From Eopsaltria australis (taxonomy: Eukaryota > Chordata > Aves > Passeriformes > Petroicidae), in contig JAVTVJ010000975.1 of NCBI GenBank assembly GCA_034509425.1, positions 434,001 through 498,000 on the forward strand: a stretch of 64,000 nucleotides of DNA. The letters run 5' to 3'. Below, piece by piece: positions 1-14,428 of this stretch. The position numbers and the translations under genes were made by a program. How positions within the stretch are numbered: the stretch's first letter is position 1; each line of letters starts with the position of its first letter. A model generated the notes under the pieces. The model saw only the letters and a program-made list of their open reading frames with translations, had not been told where the DNA came from and did no database searches.

Positions 1-130
1 AGCTCAGTCAGTCCTGGGGCCACCAAGGGACCTGAAGGGAGCAGAGCTCAGTCACTCCTGGGGCCACCAAGGGACCTGCACAGGGAGCAGAGCTCAGTCA
101 GTCCTGGGGCCACCAAGGGACCTGCACAAA
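1..130. repeat. 45-bp tandem repeat, cut by the window edge
   Basis: Three near-identical units beginning AGCTCAGTCA at 1, 45 and 91, each followed by GTCCTGGGGCCACCAAGGGA. The array probably continues to the left of the window. Confidence 0.95.
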
Positions 131-889
131 ACCCAGAATTCAAGATGATGCCTTGGAGTGGCTGCCTGGAACAGAGGCCAGACAAAATTAAGAGAATAAA
201 AGTAGGTATTTATTAAAGGCCTTCAATAACTACACCTTGGGCAGTCAAAGCCTCCCAGAGGCTACACCCAAGATGGACGATGGTCACAAGTATTTCACAC
301 AATTATAAGTTCGGTCCATTTACACATCAGGGGATTTGGCAGCTACTAAATGCTTGTATTTACACATTAAATATGTTATTACCAATAATGATGTTCAACA
401 AAACCCAGAAAAACCAGAAGAGATGTGGACAAACCAACCTCTCAATATTTAGATTTGGTCACCTTAAAGGTATTTTGGCAAAAAGCCTCTAAATATTCCA
501 ACTCTTCCAATAATGCAAAAACTGCACACAGGGAGTTTGTGGGTATATTTAGGGTTTGGTTGTTGCTACTGCTCCTAACTTTGGTTATAAGTTGAGTTCC
601 TACATGGATAAAGGCTATTCCATTCTCAATACCATTATCCATTCCTCTCCAATAAATTCATGTTGCTCCTGACGTACTTGAAGGAAAACAAGATCAAGAA
701 GCATTAGAACTTGTTCTCTCTGTGTCCAAAATGCTTTCATTATTCCTGAATTTCTTGTAGAAGATTTTCTAAACTTTATTGAATAATTTATGATAGATCA
801 ATGACACCTGAGTAGACAAGGGATGTTTAGTAAAAATCTGGTCAAGTGTTGTTTGGTTTCTCTCACCTGAGCACTCCTGGCCTTTGGAA

Positions 890-985
890 TGTGTCCCTTC
901 CCAGGGCTGAATGGATCGAGATGGGCTCTAAAGTCCCTCCCAACCCAAACCATCCCATGATTGTGAAATTCCATGATCCCCATGA
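890..985 (+). mobile_element. CR1 LINE extreme 3' end, plus
   Basis: Carries the sense CR1 terminus: AAAGTCCCTCCCAACCCAAA followed by CCATCCCATGATTGTGAAATTCCATGA, a decayed copy of the (ATTCTATG)n tail. Confidence 0.8.
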
Positions 986-1999
986 AAGATCTGATGGCAC
1001 CTCACAGAAAAGTCTCATTAAGCACTGAGGGAAATGGGGAAATTTTTAAAACGGTAAAAAACATTCCTTTAGCACCTCTTGGAGTATGAAACTCTCACGG
1101 GCTTTAAAAGCCAAACCACACAGAAAAAAAAAAATCCCTCCTTTTATAAAGCTACAAACTCTTTAATAAAACTCAACAACAGACTAAGCAAAAGAAAATC
1201 CTCCATCCAGATGAGGCAATAAATTACATTTCTGGAGTTTGTCCAGCACAGGGGAGTGAAGGTCCCTATTCGTGCCAGGAGCAGCTCCAGAGGTCAGGGC
1301 TGGGTGGGTTCCTGTTCCAGCTGCTGGTACCTTCCAGCAGCAGCTCTCCCACCCTGGGCACTCTATTAACACCAATATATACTCAAATCACCACTGCAGG
1401 GCTGTGGCATTAACTGGAGAACATTTGCTGGCTCAAAATGGGTTTTAGTGTCTCATCACAAATGTAAAAGTGTCCATCTATCCATTCTCACTCCTCAAGG
1501 GTAGGGGAAGTTTTGACTTGAGAGCGTTCTGGGTATTAAATCTAATTTTTGGTTGGCACAGAGAGACTGTTTTTACAAACATCATGATGAGACAGCACTG
1601 CCCTAAATCCACTATTCCCAGGTAACCCTGATTTCTCAGAACTCTGCAGGTAAAGTAAGTCCAAAACAGAGAAAAACAAACCCAAAGCAATAAACAGAAA
1701 AGCAACACAAGTGACCTTTAATTGATGCAGGTCCTCTCCTCACTAAGGGCACAGTCCTTCCAACAGAAATAACTGAGGAATCTCAAACATTTACTGCTAA
1801 AGAACTCCAGTAGCTCAGCTCAGATCTGGAGTTCACATCTACCTTTTGCAGGTGCACATAAATTCAGCTCAGGTAGGCTGGATGCTCAGTTCCTGGATTT
1901 CTGCTCATTCCCAGTCTGTGCAGAACTGGTGGTAGGTGACATTTATACACAGGAAACAGCTTTTAAAAATTAAGAGAGTTATTGCATCAAATTTCCCCA

Positions 2000-2225
2000 T
2001 CCCTGGCAGTACCCAAGGCCAGGTTGGACAGGGATGGAGCACCCCAAGACAGTGGAAGGTGTGGACCCTGTGCCACTGTCCCACCACCCTCACAGGGATG
2101 AATTTCTCCCCAAAACCCCACCTAAACCTCCCATCCTTCAATTTAAGGCCATTCTCACTTGTCCCATCACTCCACACCCTCAGGAAGAGTCTCTCTCTAC
2201 CCTTCTCATGAGCTGCCTTTAATTC
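2000..2225. mobile_element. Two CR1 pieces in opposite orientation
   Basis: 2000-2065 reads in sense (CCCTGGCAGTACCCAAGGCC, then GACAGTGGAAGGTG). From about 2066 to 2225 the sequence reads as antisense CR1 (CCACTGTCCCACCACCCTCA, then TTCAATTTAAGGCCATTCTC, then TTGTCCCATCAC). Either two insertions or an inversion within one copy. Confidence 0.7.
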
Positions 2226-2819
2226 CTATTAAAGCATCTTGCAAGATCTACAAGACAGGAAATAAAGATAAAAAACTTCCTGAAACGGAGCTCCCAAAAG
2301 TCATCTGTGTCCCCAGCTCATCACCAAACCACAGCAAAAATCCACAGATCTGGCAGAGAAGACAGATTTCCTATTTTATCTGCTGTTGAAAAATAACAAG
2401 AATCACAATTAGTCCTATTAAAGCAAGACCCCAAACGTTCAACTTATGGAAGTACTGGAGGATAAAGAACAAAAAAAATGAAGCTGGAGAGGAGATTTCC
2501 AGCACGGATCCCCTTCCCCCCCAAACAACACCCAAACCACCCACCCACCATGCCAAAGGTTAAGTCATTTAGTCAAGTTCAAAGCTCTTCAAAGAGCCCT
2601 TAGATCCAGATAAGCCCATATGTTCCCAAAATTCTGTGAAAAGCCATTACTTTCCAATCTGCTTTTCATGTCCAAGTTGCAGAACACACAGATGCTTGGC
2701 ATCACTCAGGATCCCTAAATTCTCACACCAGATAATCAAGGCTCACCAATAACTTCCCCCATCTCCAACCCTAAGAAATGGCTTTATTCCATCAACGCTC
2801 GGGCCGCTTGTAAAAAATT

Positions 2820-3180
2820 GAAAAGTCTCCATAAAAGCCCATTCAGTTACTGCACAATAAGTGTTAATTTGCTAATTTCTTCACAGGTAATCAATTAAAA
2901 TGTAAAATATTGGATAAAATGAGTTGCACTAAATTTAACAGCTGCTCCATAAGCATAATTAGTTTCACAAGGGCCATATGTATTCTGAGCAGAGCCCGAG
3001 TTGAAACAAATAAGCGGATTTTAAAACAAGTTTGAGGAAATCTGCATTTAATTAGCAGGTGGGCACTACAACTGCATAATGTTTTTATACATTTATATTT
3101 ATGAAGTGACAGAAGATCTAAAGGCTTTTTAAAATGGCGTTTATTGTTTGAATGGGAACTGTTTTGCTGCATGCTAAAGT
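2820..3180. promoter_or_regulatory. Candidate regulatory element in RSRC1 intron 3
   Basis: Unique AT-rich stretch with CATAATTAG, TTTAATTAGC, ATGTTTTTATACATTTATA and an E-box (ACAGCTGCTC). No repeat or simple-sequence decay is seen. Called only from its texture; conservation was not tested. Confidence 0.3.
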
Positions 3181-6100
3181 GATTTAAATCCTTATAGCCC
3201 CCGCTTTGAAAAAATCATAAATGGTGAAAGAAAACATGTGGAAAACTGTAAAACTAGAAAGAATTTGCGACAAAAAGCAGAGCCACATACCATAAGCAAA
3301 AGGAAACTACACTTAATTAAATGTACACTACATCTGGAATATCAGCCTAATAAAACGTGCAACTATTAATTCTCATTGTTCTAAAGGAAATGAGGTCAGT
3401 GGTGTTTAGTATTTCCCCAATTACATTGCACTAAAGCACTGAACTCTAGCTTAGAGGTCCAATCTAATCTCTTCAAAAGGTTACAACTGCAAGAGAGAGA
3501 CCTTTTTAAACGGAAAGAGGAATTAGAGCCCAAAACCAAGACAGGGATTGTTTTCTTCTCTTTGAGCTCTTCCAATGAGGGTCGATTTTTGCAAAAATAA
3601 TCTGTTTTATTGGCAAACAGCAACCCCCACTCCCCAGAACGGTGCTGAGATGTCAACTTCTCCCCTGGAATTCCTCTAAGCATCTCTCACCTGACACAAG
3701 CCTTATTAGATTATTTTTAGCTCAATGGCCACAAACAAAAGCCAACAAATTCAGGGCTCTTTATTTAATACCTCAGCCATAAATCCAAAGGCTGGGCCAG
3801 AACAATGGAACGACTGCACTGCATCAAGGCTGGATGCTCAGATTGGTAATAGAGGCAGAGTGCAAACACACAAGTAATTGCAGCAAAATGCCATGTTCTC
3901 TTTCAAAGCTTATTAAGAGAAAGTTCCTTGTTTAACTCAACTTCACCACCAGGAAAAAAAAAAAAAAAAAAGAGTTATTGGAAAGGTAAAATAATTTCAA
4001 GTATCAATTGCAGCCATTCAGACTGCAGAAGTTATTAAATATATATATATTTAATGCAAATTTGGCTGCCTTTATAAAACATTTCAGGTTGTTATTAGTT
4101 TGCAATTTTCAAATGCATGTATTTGAGGAAGTTAAATGTAGATAATATGTATGATAATACTACTTTTTTTTGATTTACTGTTCAATATAAGGTGAGTGAT
4201 AACAAAACCAGGCAGCAGCAGAGTCAGAGTTTAAACCTGAAATGAGACAGATGCTGAGAGGAAAAAGTTGTTTCAAACCAGCAGTTTGGACATTGGCAAG
4301 TGAGAAAATACATTTCAGAATAAGGGAATAGTTAAGACTTAAAAAAAATCATCCACAGTGCCTGAGAAAAGCAGGATGAGATAAAAACAAGAACTGGGAC
4401 AAGCAAGAACTTTTTTGGAGAAGTTGTAAAATGTCTTTCCTGCAGGACTGCACTTTTTAAACTTTCATTCAGCCCATTTTCTCCTGGTTGCTTTTTCCCC
4501 AACCTGAGCAGTGACAGTTCTGGGATGTGGCTGGGAGAGGGAGGAATTCCCTCGCTGGCGTCTTTGTGTGGCAAATTGTGCCAAATGCAGAGGTGAGGAA
4601 ATGGATTGGGCAAGCACCAGCACCAAGTCAGCCCAGCAATTCTGCCCCTATAAATGATGGTAATTACATTACCAAACATTTGAGGAAGTAAAATTCCCAC
4701 AAGCTGCAGTTACTGGAAGGGCAGCGTGGAGAGCACGGGAATGCAGCTGGAGAGAAGAATCCATGGATGAGACACTCCTGGAACCCTCAGGCAGTTGGTT
4801 TGACACCAATGGAGCTCTCCAGACTCCTGGAGAAGCTCTTGCTCTGATTTCCGAGGGGGATGGAGGTGCCTCCTCTGCCACAAGGCCTTGATTGTCCTAC
4901 AAGGAATCCTTGAGAAGGCTCCACATCCAGAGCTGCCAGCCCAGCGTGGGCTGCGAAACCAAAACTGGACTTCACAGAGGGTTCTCAGAGAGAGAAATCA
5001 TGGATGAAACTGCTGCTCTCCAAGCAGGGAGATAAACCATTTATTTCCCTTGTCAATCTGTGTGAAGACTCTTTGCTAAGATTCAACCTTGATAAGAACA
5101 CACCTGATTTTACCTGACCTGAGTTTCTCTCACATCTTCTCAGAGTGTATCCCCAAGCAGGGCTTTTTTTCTAACCCTACATTCCTGTAGCTGTATCATG
5201 ACTGAGCAAAAACAACGCTGGAAATTAATTCTAATAATCTTTAGGGATTAAACAATAAAGAAACAGAAGTTAATACAGAAACTGGTACATTGTCCTATTA
5301 AATAAAAAGTCCAAAGTCCCTCCCATTCCTTGTCCTTTGTCATTCAAAGCAGTCTTAGAGTTCAAGGGCAAAAACCCCACAAAGACCTAAAAAACTGTGT
5401 GCAATATCCATCTGCAGGGACATTAGACAGAAACTTCCATATAAAACCAAATTAAGGTTGATAAGGGAAGTAATTAATATTTCAATAATCTGAAAAAAAA
5501 AAAAAACAAAACAAAAAAAAAGGCTGAAATGAGAATACCCAACTTGTCTGCTGGTCATACAGGAAGTTTAAAGCACGAGGTGAGGCAAAAGCAAAACAGT
5601 TTAATTAATTTGCCAAAGACATCAGCAAGGGAATTCCTTCCTCTCCCAACCAAATCCCAGAACTGCCACTGCTCAGGCTGAGGAAGAATGTCCTGAAATT
5701 AAGTTATGTCTATTTTATAAATTAGTAACACTTTAAGATCTCTTTTAATTTGTTACTTGGAGACAGTATTATTAATTAATTGAATATTTAGTGACTGATG
5801 AAAATATCTGTAACTTCTAATAATGTTCTTGCAGCTTCAGTTGAATATTCATTCTGTTTTACCTGTTCTGTTGTAAAATATCTACCAAGTTGATTGTTTC
5901 TATTGACAGAACCTTTTAAGAATACAAAAATAGAAATAAGTGTTAAGGATCAAGCCATTATTTCCTATTCTAGGAAGGATCAAATAGATACATTGAAATG
6001 CAAGAAATATATAATTAGCAGTGGGGAAAATATCTTACTGTGGTTAATTGTCAGTAGATTTGGAAATTATGAACGGTTAAAGTGAAGATTTTGGCTTTAA

Positions 6101-9100
6101 GATAGGCTAGGTACATTTGTGTTTTTAAAAAACAGGCTGAATGAAAGTTTAAACAGTGCAATCCTGCAGGAAAGACATTTTACATCTTCCCAAAAAAAAA
6201 ATTAAAAAAAGGGGAAAACTTGAATTGTGCAGGAACAAACGAGTCCCAGATTCTATCAGACCTGGTAATTAATTCCCACAAACACGTGCAGTTACTCCCT
6301 TCCTCATCCAGCTGGAATCTATTTGGAAAAAACAAAGGTCCAGCTTTCTTGCAGGACGCAGGATAAACACCCAGATTATTCCTCGTGCAGGCATTTGCGA
6401 CTCTGCATCTGCCCTGGATGGATCCCAGAGCCGTGGAAAAGGCTCCAATTCATTCCCCAGATGGAATCACGACCCAGGCAATTATTTGTTGTAAATTTGA
6501 CAACACCTCTGATATTATGGCAAAACGTTAAGGGACAGACAGGGGAGATTTTCAGGTTGAGATTTTCCACCTCCCTCGTGCCCCAGCTCAGATTAATTGC
6601 AGGTAAACACTGTTCCTCTGTCTGGCTGGGACAAACCCAACATCTCAGGTTTTGGGATCATAAAACCTCCAAGACTGAAGGCCCAGTGATGGTCTGAGCT
6701 TAAAGACTCTGTAACATTTGTGTGTCCTTACATCCCCAAATTGATATCAGACAGCTGAGTGGAATTACCTAACAGATGTTTGAAATCAGTTTACACACCA
6801 GGACACTACCTGCTCTAAGGAACTGAAAAAAAAAACCCAAATCCAAAAAAATCCCAATTTAAGTCATGCAGCACCATCACTCTCAAACTGCCACCAGCAT
6901 GGAGCCAAAATTGAAACAACAGGGAAAAAAAGCTGAATATTCCTCACTCTTAAACACCGTTTAAAAGGCAAAAAAAACCCCAAGAAACCTGCATAAAGAC
7001 AGAATTAAGGCATTATTTTTTAGAAATAAATACCTAATTTGGAAGACTGGGATTATTAAGAGTGACTGGATTCATAATGACCACAAACAACACACTGGAA
7101 ATAACACCTAGGTGAAAAGCTAGGTCTTTGCTTTTTCCTGGGTAAAACAAATCCCATTCTCTGTGCTCACAATTTCAGTTTTTTCCCTTAATTCAGTAGC
7201 AGCCAGACACGTTGAGGTTTAAATTTTCTAAGATGTAATAAGTTTAAGGTAGTCCACCTGTACTTTTTACCACCACAGGTTTATGAAGAACACAGAAAAG
7301 TTTCTAGAATATCACTTTGTTCTCCCAAATTAAAAACAAGACAAATATTAATATTTTTTATGAAAACTGTTGTAACTGGACATTGAAAATTAAGTCATAA
7401 AAAGGCCTTAAAAACACACAAATAAAAGCAAAAATGTGTCACACCAACCACTCAAAATCTTTTGAAGGGGCAACATAAAGAGTTTAGATACTTTGTGTCT
7501 CTTTTCCAGTGTACACTCTACAAATGCAGGGATAATTTCCTAATTTCCATGCAAGTTGGATGCATCACCCTTTAATATTTTGCAGGTAACAAACACAGAG
7601 CAAACAGAGGGAAGCAGGGGCTGTTTTTAATATTCTCCTGGATGAGAATTGAACAGCTCCATTCCTGCTGAGGACCACGAGCTGCCATCTTTATCAGCCC
7701 CAAAATCTCCTTTACTGGGAGTTATCACCTCTGACCCTGTCCTGTCCCTCCCAAAGCCTGATTCTTATGGCTAATTAAAAACTCCAAGGGAAGGCAGGGA
7801 AAAAACTCCAAAAATTTCATTTACTATTCTAAAAATTAGTGTTTTCCTCATGGAATATGCAGTAGTTACATAAACTATTGTAAAACAAATCATACCAGAA
7901 AGAGAAACAACAAAATCTGGATTGTTAAAAAAAAAAAAAAATACAAAAAGCAACAGAAGTACTTAATTATTATATTTTAAAATGTGTTCTGACTGTTCTG
8001 ATCTACTGATGATGCTGAGCACAAACTGCTTGGTGTCAGTGCTAATATAAATGGGTAATAAAAGTGAATTATGATGTGATTTCCACATACCTAGGCTTTG
8101 TTAAATAAAGGGTCTCATGGAACTTTCCTCTAAGCTCTGCTTTTTGTTTAAAACACAAAAGAACCTCACAAAGCCACAGCAAAGCCAGGAAATAGTGACA
8201 GGTTCCTGACTGCAACAGCAGCTCTTGTGCACCACACTCACCTCCATTTCCAGAGCTGAAGGCAAGAATTAAAATGAAAACTGAATTATTTTCATCACTA
8301 TTACCCCAAATCAGGCAGCTGAGGAATTCCAAAAATAACCCAGTACCTGTTGTGTCACTCAAAACCCTCCACAATTCTGTCCCCACAACTCTGGGAAGAT
8401 TCACAGCATCTGGGTGTTAATTAACACCATTTACACCATCCTGGGGATGCTGGAGGGAAGACAACAGGAATATAATGGGATTTTAGAAGTGAAACGTGTC
8501 ACTTCTATTGAGTTAACAATGTACTGAGCAAGGGAAATTTGTCTGCCACCCCTTCAGCACCTTCCAGGAGTCACTGATGTCCCCAGGTGTTACTGCTGTG
8601 TATTTTTTTTTAACTGATGTATTTTTCTCGTTTCTCCAACTTTTTCTCCCTCACACTCACTGATTCCTGCTGCTGACCATGCTCCAAGTCTTTGGGAGTT
8701 TTATTTTGGATACTCCTGGATGCTGCAGAAGGCAGAGCTCCATCCCACCCTGCCCTTCCCTGCTCCCCATAACCTCAGAGTCCATTGGGTGACCACAGGC
8801 CATGAGGGTGTCACCATTCCCTGGAGGAGTTGGAATAATTCCCTGGAGGAGCTGGAACCATTGCCAATGATCCATTTAAACCCCACAGCTGGGACACACC
8901 ACGAACTCCACAGCTTTGCTTCCCAAACTCCAGCTCCAGCCCCGCGATCGGATCCGCTCGCAGTGAGCAATGCTTTGAGTAAGGCCAAGATTTCAGTGGA
9001 TTATTCAGAGAATTCCACCTTTTACCTTGGCTGAAGCAAGGGACCATCCCATAATTCAGGTATTTCAGAGTCACCAGAACGCTCCAGATCTGACTCTACC

Positions 9101-10429
9101 CTGCTGTAACATTCACATTCCAGCCAAGGGGTGAGGAACAACCCATCCTCTCACCCCTCTGAGGAAGCGGGTGCCATTTTCATTGAAAGTCTAATTTAAT
9201 TTAATTTCCCATTTTCCATATTACATGGATATAATTAAACCTGTGGTTTCACTCTAAAAGGCATTTCCTAGTTCTGATCATCTACAGAACAATTTCCATC
9301 ACCACCTATTTGATGGGACTCCATAAAATAAGATTCCTAATAAGTAAGAAAGGCTGTTTGTGTATCATTTTTCTGTATTGAGTATTTGCTTACCGAGTGA
9401 TCTAAAAATTACCTTTAGAGAAGCCTCACAATTAAACTATGTTTTTAAAAACTGAAACAATTCTGCAATTTTCCTTAAGGATTTGTTTTCATTTTAGTTT
9501 ATGCTGCCACAATTCATTTGCTTCATTTTCTTTATCTGTTATTTGAACCAATAGCTCATGAATAAATGACTTTTTGGTTGTTTTAATTAATAACTTTTCA
9601 ATCAATCTTGCACTTGAACGATAATTTTTTGGGTTCTGCATTAATATTAAATTCCTCAAAGCCTATTTTTTGTGGTCAAAATGGCAAGGCTGACCTTTTT
9701 CTTTCCTTTTGGCAGCTGCAAATTGCTGGCAGTGTTTGCCTGAGCTGCATGAGTGGCTCCTGTAGGCTCACAGCACCCTGCACATGGTTGTGATTACACC
9801 CGCCGGGACCACGGGCTCAGGGAACCTTCCCAGGCTCCTTCCTAAGGGGAAATCACCTGAAATCCGACAGAGATGTGGAGATAAAATCCCCCCAGACTGA
9901 TTCAACCATCTCCAAACGGGGCACTTGGAAAGGGGAGCTACAACATTTCCAGTGGAATTATTGGTGGTGCTGCTACGCTGACCAAACACAGATCTGGGAT
10001 TATTCCTGCTGCCCGGAGATGTCCTGGGGTATCAGAGCTGTCAACAGCTTGGGAATGGATGCTCTGAACCACCAAACACTGGGAAACATCAGGGTTTGCT
10101 TGCTCCTGCCTTCCTCTCTCCACACTCAGTGCCTGATTCCTCGGAATGCCCTGCAAAGCCCTGCAGCGCTGTCCCAGGGTGGAAACTTCCACTCAGGAAT
10201 CAGTCAGGAGCTGCTGGTGCTGAAATGCTGGGAGCTGGTTCAGGGAACAAACGACTGCAGAAAGGTGCTGAACACATGGCACAGCACTGAAGCTGCCAAA
10301 AGGGTCTCTGGGAAGAGAGTTTGGATTCCCGGGAAGCCAACGGCACCGTGAGAACGGCCGGCGATGAAAGCGCACCCGGCCCCACAGAAATCCAAACACA
10401 GCCACAGCCACAATTATTTTACTAATTGC

Positions 10430-11060
10430 TAATGAATACAGTCAAGTGGCTTCAAAAAGCCAAACTTTGCTCGGACTACTTCGGGTTTTGACCTCCGCAG
10501 GAGCAAATGCATTTCAAACTGGAGCCCACCAAAACTGATTAACGGCGCCAGCCAAGGCCAGCGCGGAGCGGGAGCTTTTTTCCATCTATCACATGGCCCC
10601 AAGGATAGTTAAATGAACCTTAAAATGGCTACAAACAGCTCAATGACTACACAGAGTCCTGCCAATTAGAAATAATTAGGCAGTCATTTTGGTGGTAAGT
10701 CTTTTTAAGTGCATACATAATGATGCAATGATGCTTATTAGCGAGCTCATACGAGCCCTGCTCAAACAGCCTGGAATAATTATGCAACTATCACAAAGCC
10801 TTGCACATCTCTGTACTTCACCTTAATGCATTTAAAAATCCACTTCATTACCTCCAGTAATTAATCCTCCATTAATTGCAGGAAAAGCCCAGTTTACCGT
10901 GCTTCGTTTCTAATTATCTTATAAATAGTTATGGTTCTAATTAATGTGTTCATTAAGCTGAATATCTTTCTCAAAGCCACGCTCAGAGCAAAGGTTCTGC
11001 TTTTGAGAGAAAAAGCCTAACTAGCCATAAGGTGAGGCCATTTTGGTTGTATTTGCTTTT
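10430..11060. promoter_or_regulatory. Candidate enhancer block rich in homeodomain motifs
   Basis: A repeat-free run with a high density of TAAT/ATTA cores: AAATAATTAGGCAGTC, AATAATTATGCAAC, CAGTAATTAATCC, CATTAATTGCAGG, TCTAATTATC and TTCTAATTAATGTG. Also a GATGCAATGATGC direct repeat and a CCATTTTGG segment. It lies about 15 kb from the SHOX2 promoter. In mammals SHOX2 enhancers sit in the flanking introns and desert, so a role is plausible but inferred. Confidence 0.4.
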
Positions 11061-12461
11061 ATTTTAGTATATTCAACCTCCTAATTGGCATTTAAAATCT
11101 AATTTGGAAGAACTTCAAGAAGACTATATAGGAGAAAAATAGGAAAAGGCTTTGCTTTTTTTTTTTTTTACCCATTCTCCAATCAAGAAGCTCAGAGCTT
11201 TAACAGGAAAACTTTTAGCATCTCTTTTTGATATGGACTGGGAGCAGATTTTCAGTGCTGTGCCACAGATTAATTGAAATTCTATCACATTTCAGTTTAT
11301 CCCTGCCTCTTTCCATAGAGGAGAACCAAAAATCATGGAAGAAAAATAGATACCTATGAGCATATACAGAACTTAAAATAATAAACCCATACTGACAGCC
11401 TTGCCTTCGTTTCTAGGATATAAAACCACGGCACAGAATTACAACAAGAATTTACATCAGTTATTTGAGCTGAGCATGATCCGACCCTTTAAATTAATTG
11501 AGAGGCTGCCTCACTGAGAGATATGGAGATGATCCAATAAAAACCACAACTGGAGAATATCTCACAGTAATACCCATAGATAGGGAAATTCTCTATTGAA
11601 ACATTTCACAGGATTTGGGGACTTTGCATAGAAGAATTTTGCAGAAAACTTAGATCAAAATAAAATTCTGTAAGGGTATAATCAAAATATTTTAGTTGAA
11701 GTTAAAATTATGGTAGAGATATTAAATTCCCATATATCTTCCTAGATTTCAGTGTTTTTAAATATACATTACATATTTTAATACACCTGTCTTTAGTTAC
11801 ACAAAAATTCCACTTTTCTCATATTTTTATTAATGTGCCCACATATTTAACATCAAATACTCAGCTCAGAGAGTTACTCACACTCTACTTTAACAGCAAA
11901 AGGACAAAAGCTCTGCACATGCCTGCAATTACCAAATTTCTTTTGGGAACCTTTTCTTCCCAGAACATCCCAGCTCGGGAAAATCTGGAATCACTGAAGC
12001 CAAGTGCAGCTTTACCCTGGCTCTGACAGGGCCAGGGTTTGATGCCAATAAAGCTGCACCAGAAGCAGACGAGGAGTTACCAGCTCTGCATCTTGCTCTG
12101 GCATTTTTGGGAGCCTCAGTGCTTTGCCTTGGAAACTGAGAAAATCTAAAACTTGGGAGTTTAGATGTGGGAGAAGAAGCAGCAGCACAAAGGATGAAGG
12201 GACAGCCAGGGAAGGTTGGGGTACCAGAGTTTTAATCAGATTAATCAGGCATGAACTCACTCCAAAGCACACTTTGGGAATGGCACCAGCACAGACTGGC
12301 TGCATCTCACAGGAAAACTGATTTCTGTGCGATAAGGTTTGTTAGAAAGGGACCCAAAGCCTGCCTGCAGCAGGGACTGCCCTGCTCACACACAGCAACG
12401 TCCTGGAATCCTGCAAAAAACTCACAGCAAGGAATTCCAGAGCATGGATGCTGCTTCATAG

Positions 12462-12745
12462 AGAATCATGGAATGGTTTGGGTTGGAAAGGACCTTAAAG
12501 TCCATCCAGGGACAGGGCAGGGACACCTCCCACTGTCCCAGGTGCTTCAGCCTGGCCTTGGGCACTTCCAGGGATCCAGGGGCAGCCACAGCAAATCTGG
12601 GAATTCCATCCCAGCACCTCCCCACCCTCCCAGGGAACAATTTCTTCCCAAAATCCCATCCATCCCTGCCCTCTGGCAGCAGGAAGCCATTCCCCCTTGC
12701 TCTCTCACTCCATGCCCAACGTGCCCTTTCCACATCCCTTTTTTT
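12462..12745 (-). mobile_element. CR1 LINE 3' fragment, minus
   Basis: Reverse complement of the CR1 3' end: GAATCATGGAATGGTTTGGG, TTGGAAAGGACCTTAAAG, CAGGGACACCTCCCACTGTC, GATCCAGGGGCAGCCACAGC, then the CCATTCCCCCTTGCTCTCTC segment. Confidence 0.9.
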
Positions 12746-14428
12746 GGCAGAAATCCACATTTTTTTTACCTTCATCATTTTAACCAGATTCTGTTCCTGC
12801 CATACATTATCAGAATTAGGAGGAGTGAAGCATGGGAATAAAAAGTAAATTTTTACTACTAAATTCTGCTATTCTGTGTTTCACAGTAGGAAAATCACTC
12901 CTAGAAACAAACCCTGGAAAGAGCAACAATTTCCAGAGCAAAGAGGGTCTTGGATTACCAGGGCATCCTCAAGACATCTGCTCGTGCAGGGCTGCCTCGA
13001 GAAACACGAGCTCTGCAGCAGAGAAATAACAGATTCTATTTCATGGCCAGAGCTTTGGTAGCAGAGAAAAAAGAGAATTTAAAAAAAAAGGGAAGTTAAA
13101 ATGCATAGTGGTTTAGAATGCAGACACACTGAAATCAGAAAGGCAATTCCCCACTAAGGGGAGTTGTGTCTTTCTTGTCTTCTGGAGTTCCTTTTCCAAA
13201 CAGAAAACTGAAGCATTAAAAAAACTCAACAACCTGCAAAGACACCTTTCTCCAAAGGGAGGAATAAAAGGTTCTAGAGAAATAAGCAGCTCTACTTTAA
13301 ACACCCTGTGTGTACACAACACCTGGGCTGCACAAAAAACCAACTTTCCCTGTAATTAGACTCGAGCTGAGCTCCAAATGAACTGAACTTATGCATTCTG
13401 AGCTGTTTTTAAGGCTTTTTTTTTTGTTTTATACCAATGAAAGGCATCAAAGCAACTGTCACTCGCAGCTCTGTGGCCTTATTGATAACTGGAGAGCCCT
13501 CGGCGTTGCCTTGTGAAGTTTAATTTCCCAAAGTGGTCAATTAGGGCTGGGCAATGAGCTCAGCAGTGCTTGGTGCTCCAGGACATCTCCACTGCTTCTG
13601 CTCCACCTCTGGGCCTTTCCTGGACAGCCACGTCCACAAACTGAGCATTCCTCTTGGAAAAAGGCAGTTATTGCAATGAAAAAAAGATATTTTTAGAGGT
13701 CGGTGCTGATACAACTTGGAATGCAACGAGATCCTAAATAAAAAACTGCAGGGTTGGATTTATTGGGGAGAAAAAAAAAACAACCACGAGCTGACATCAC
13801 CATCAGCAGGATCTCACTCAGTAATGTCAATTCCACCTTCCTGCCCCAAGCTTTTATTTGAAGTTTCATGAAAGAAATGTTGCAATATCTTAATTAAATC
13901 TATTTGCTAATGGACCAAAGGCTTGAAACTTTCCCAGCAGTAAAAAGAGAGAGGAACATATAATATTTACACTGATTCCTTCCATAATTGCACCTGACTG
14001 GGTTCACTTGGGGGAGCAAGGAAAGGGGAAAAAAATATCCCAAACAGCACATCAATACTTGAAAGGAACAGGAACTCCAGTGGCTAGAACCAGGCAAAAA
14101 ATTAAAAAATCATAAGAGTTAATGACAAGAATAAAATTACAGAAGCGTGGAATGGCTTGGGTTGGAATTTCAAAAGCAAAGTTCTAATTAAACAGCACTG
14201 CTTGGTTTCTGACAGGACTCCTGTTTGCTTCTCTTTGGAAAATTCCTCCCAAGGAGGGATTTCCACAGGATTTTCCAAGATGAAGAGTTCCCAGCACTGT
14301 CCCTGTGTGCCCAACCCTGTTCTGGGCAGTTCTGGTCACTCCTGGTGTCCTGCAGCAGGAAAAGAGCCCTGGGTGTCCCTGTCCCATCCCAATCCCATTG
14401 CTCCCAGTCAGTCCTGCTGCTCTGCCCA

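Noticed and set aside
12251..12848. Overlapping plus-strand frames of 196 and 126 codons
   Set aside because: They run through an antisense CR1 copy (12,462-12,745).
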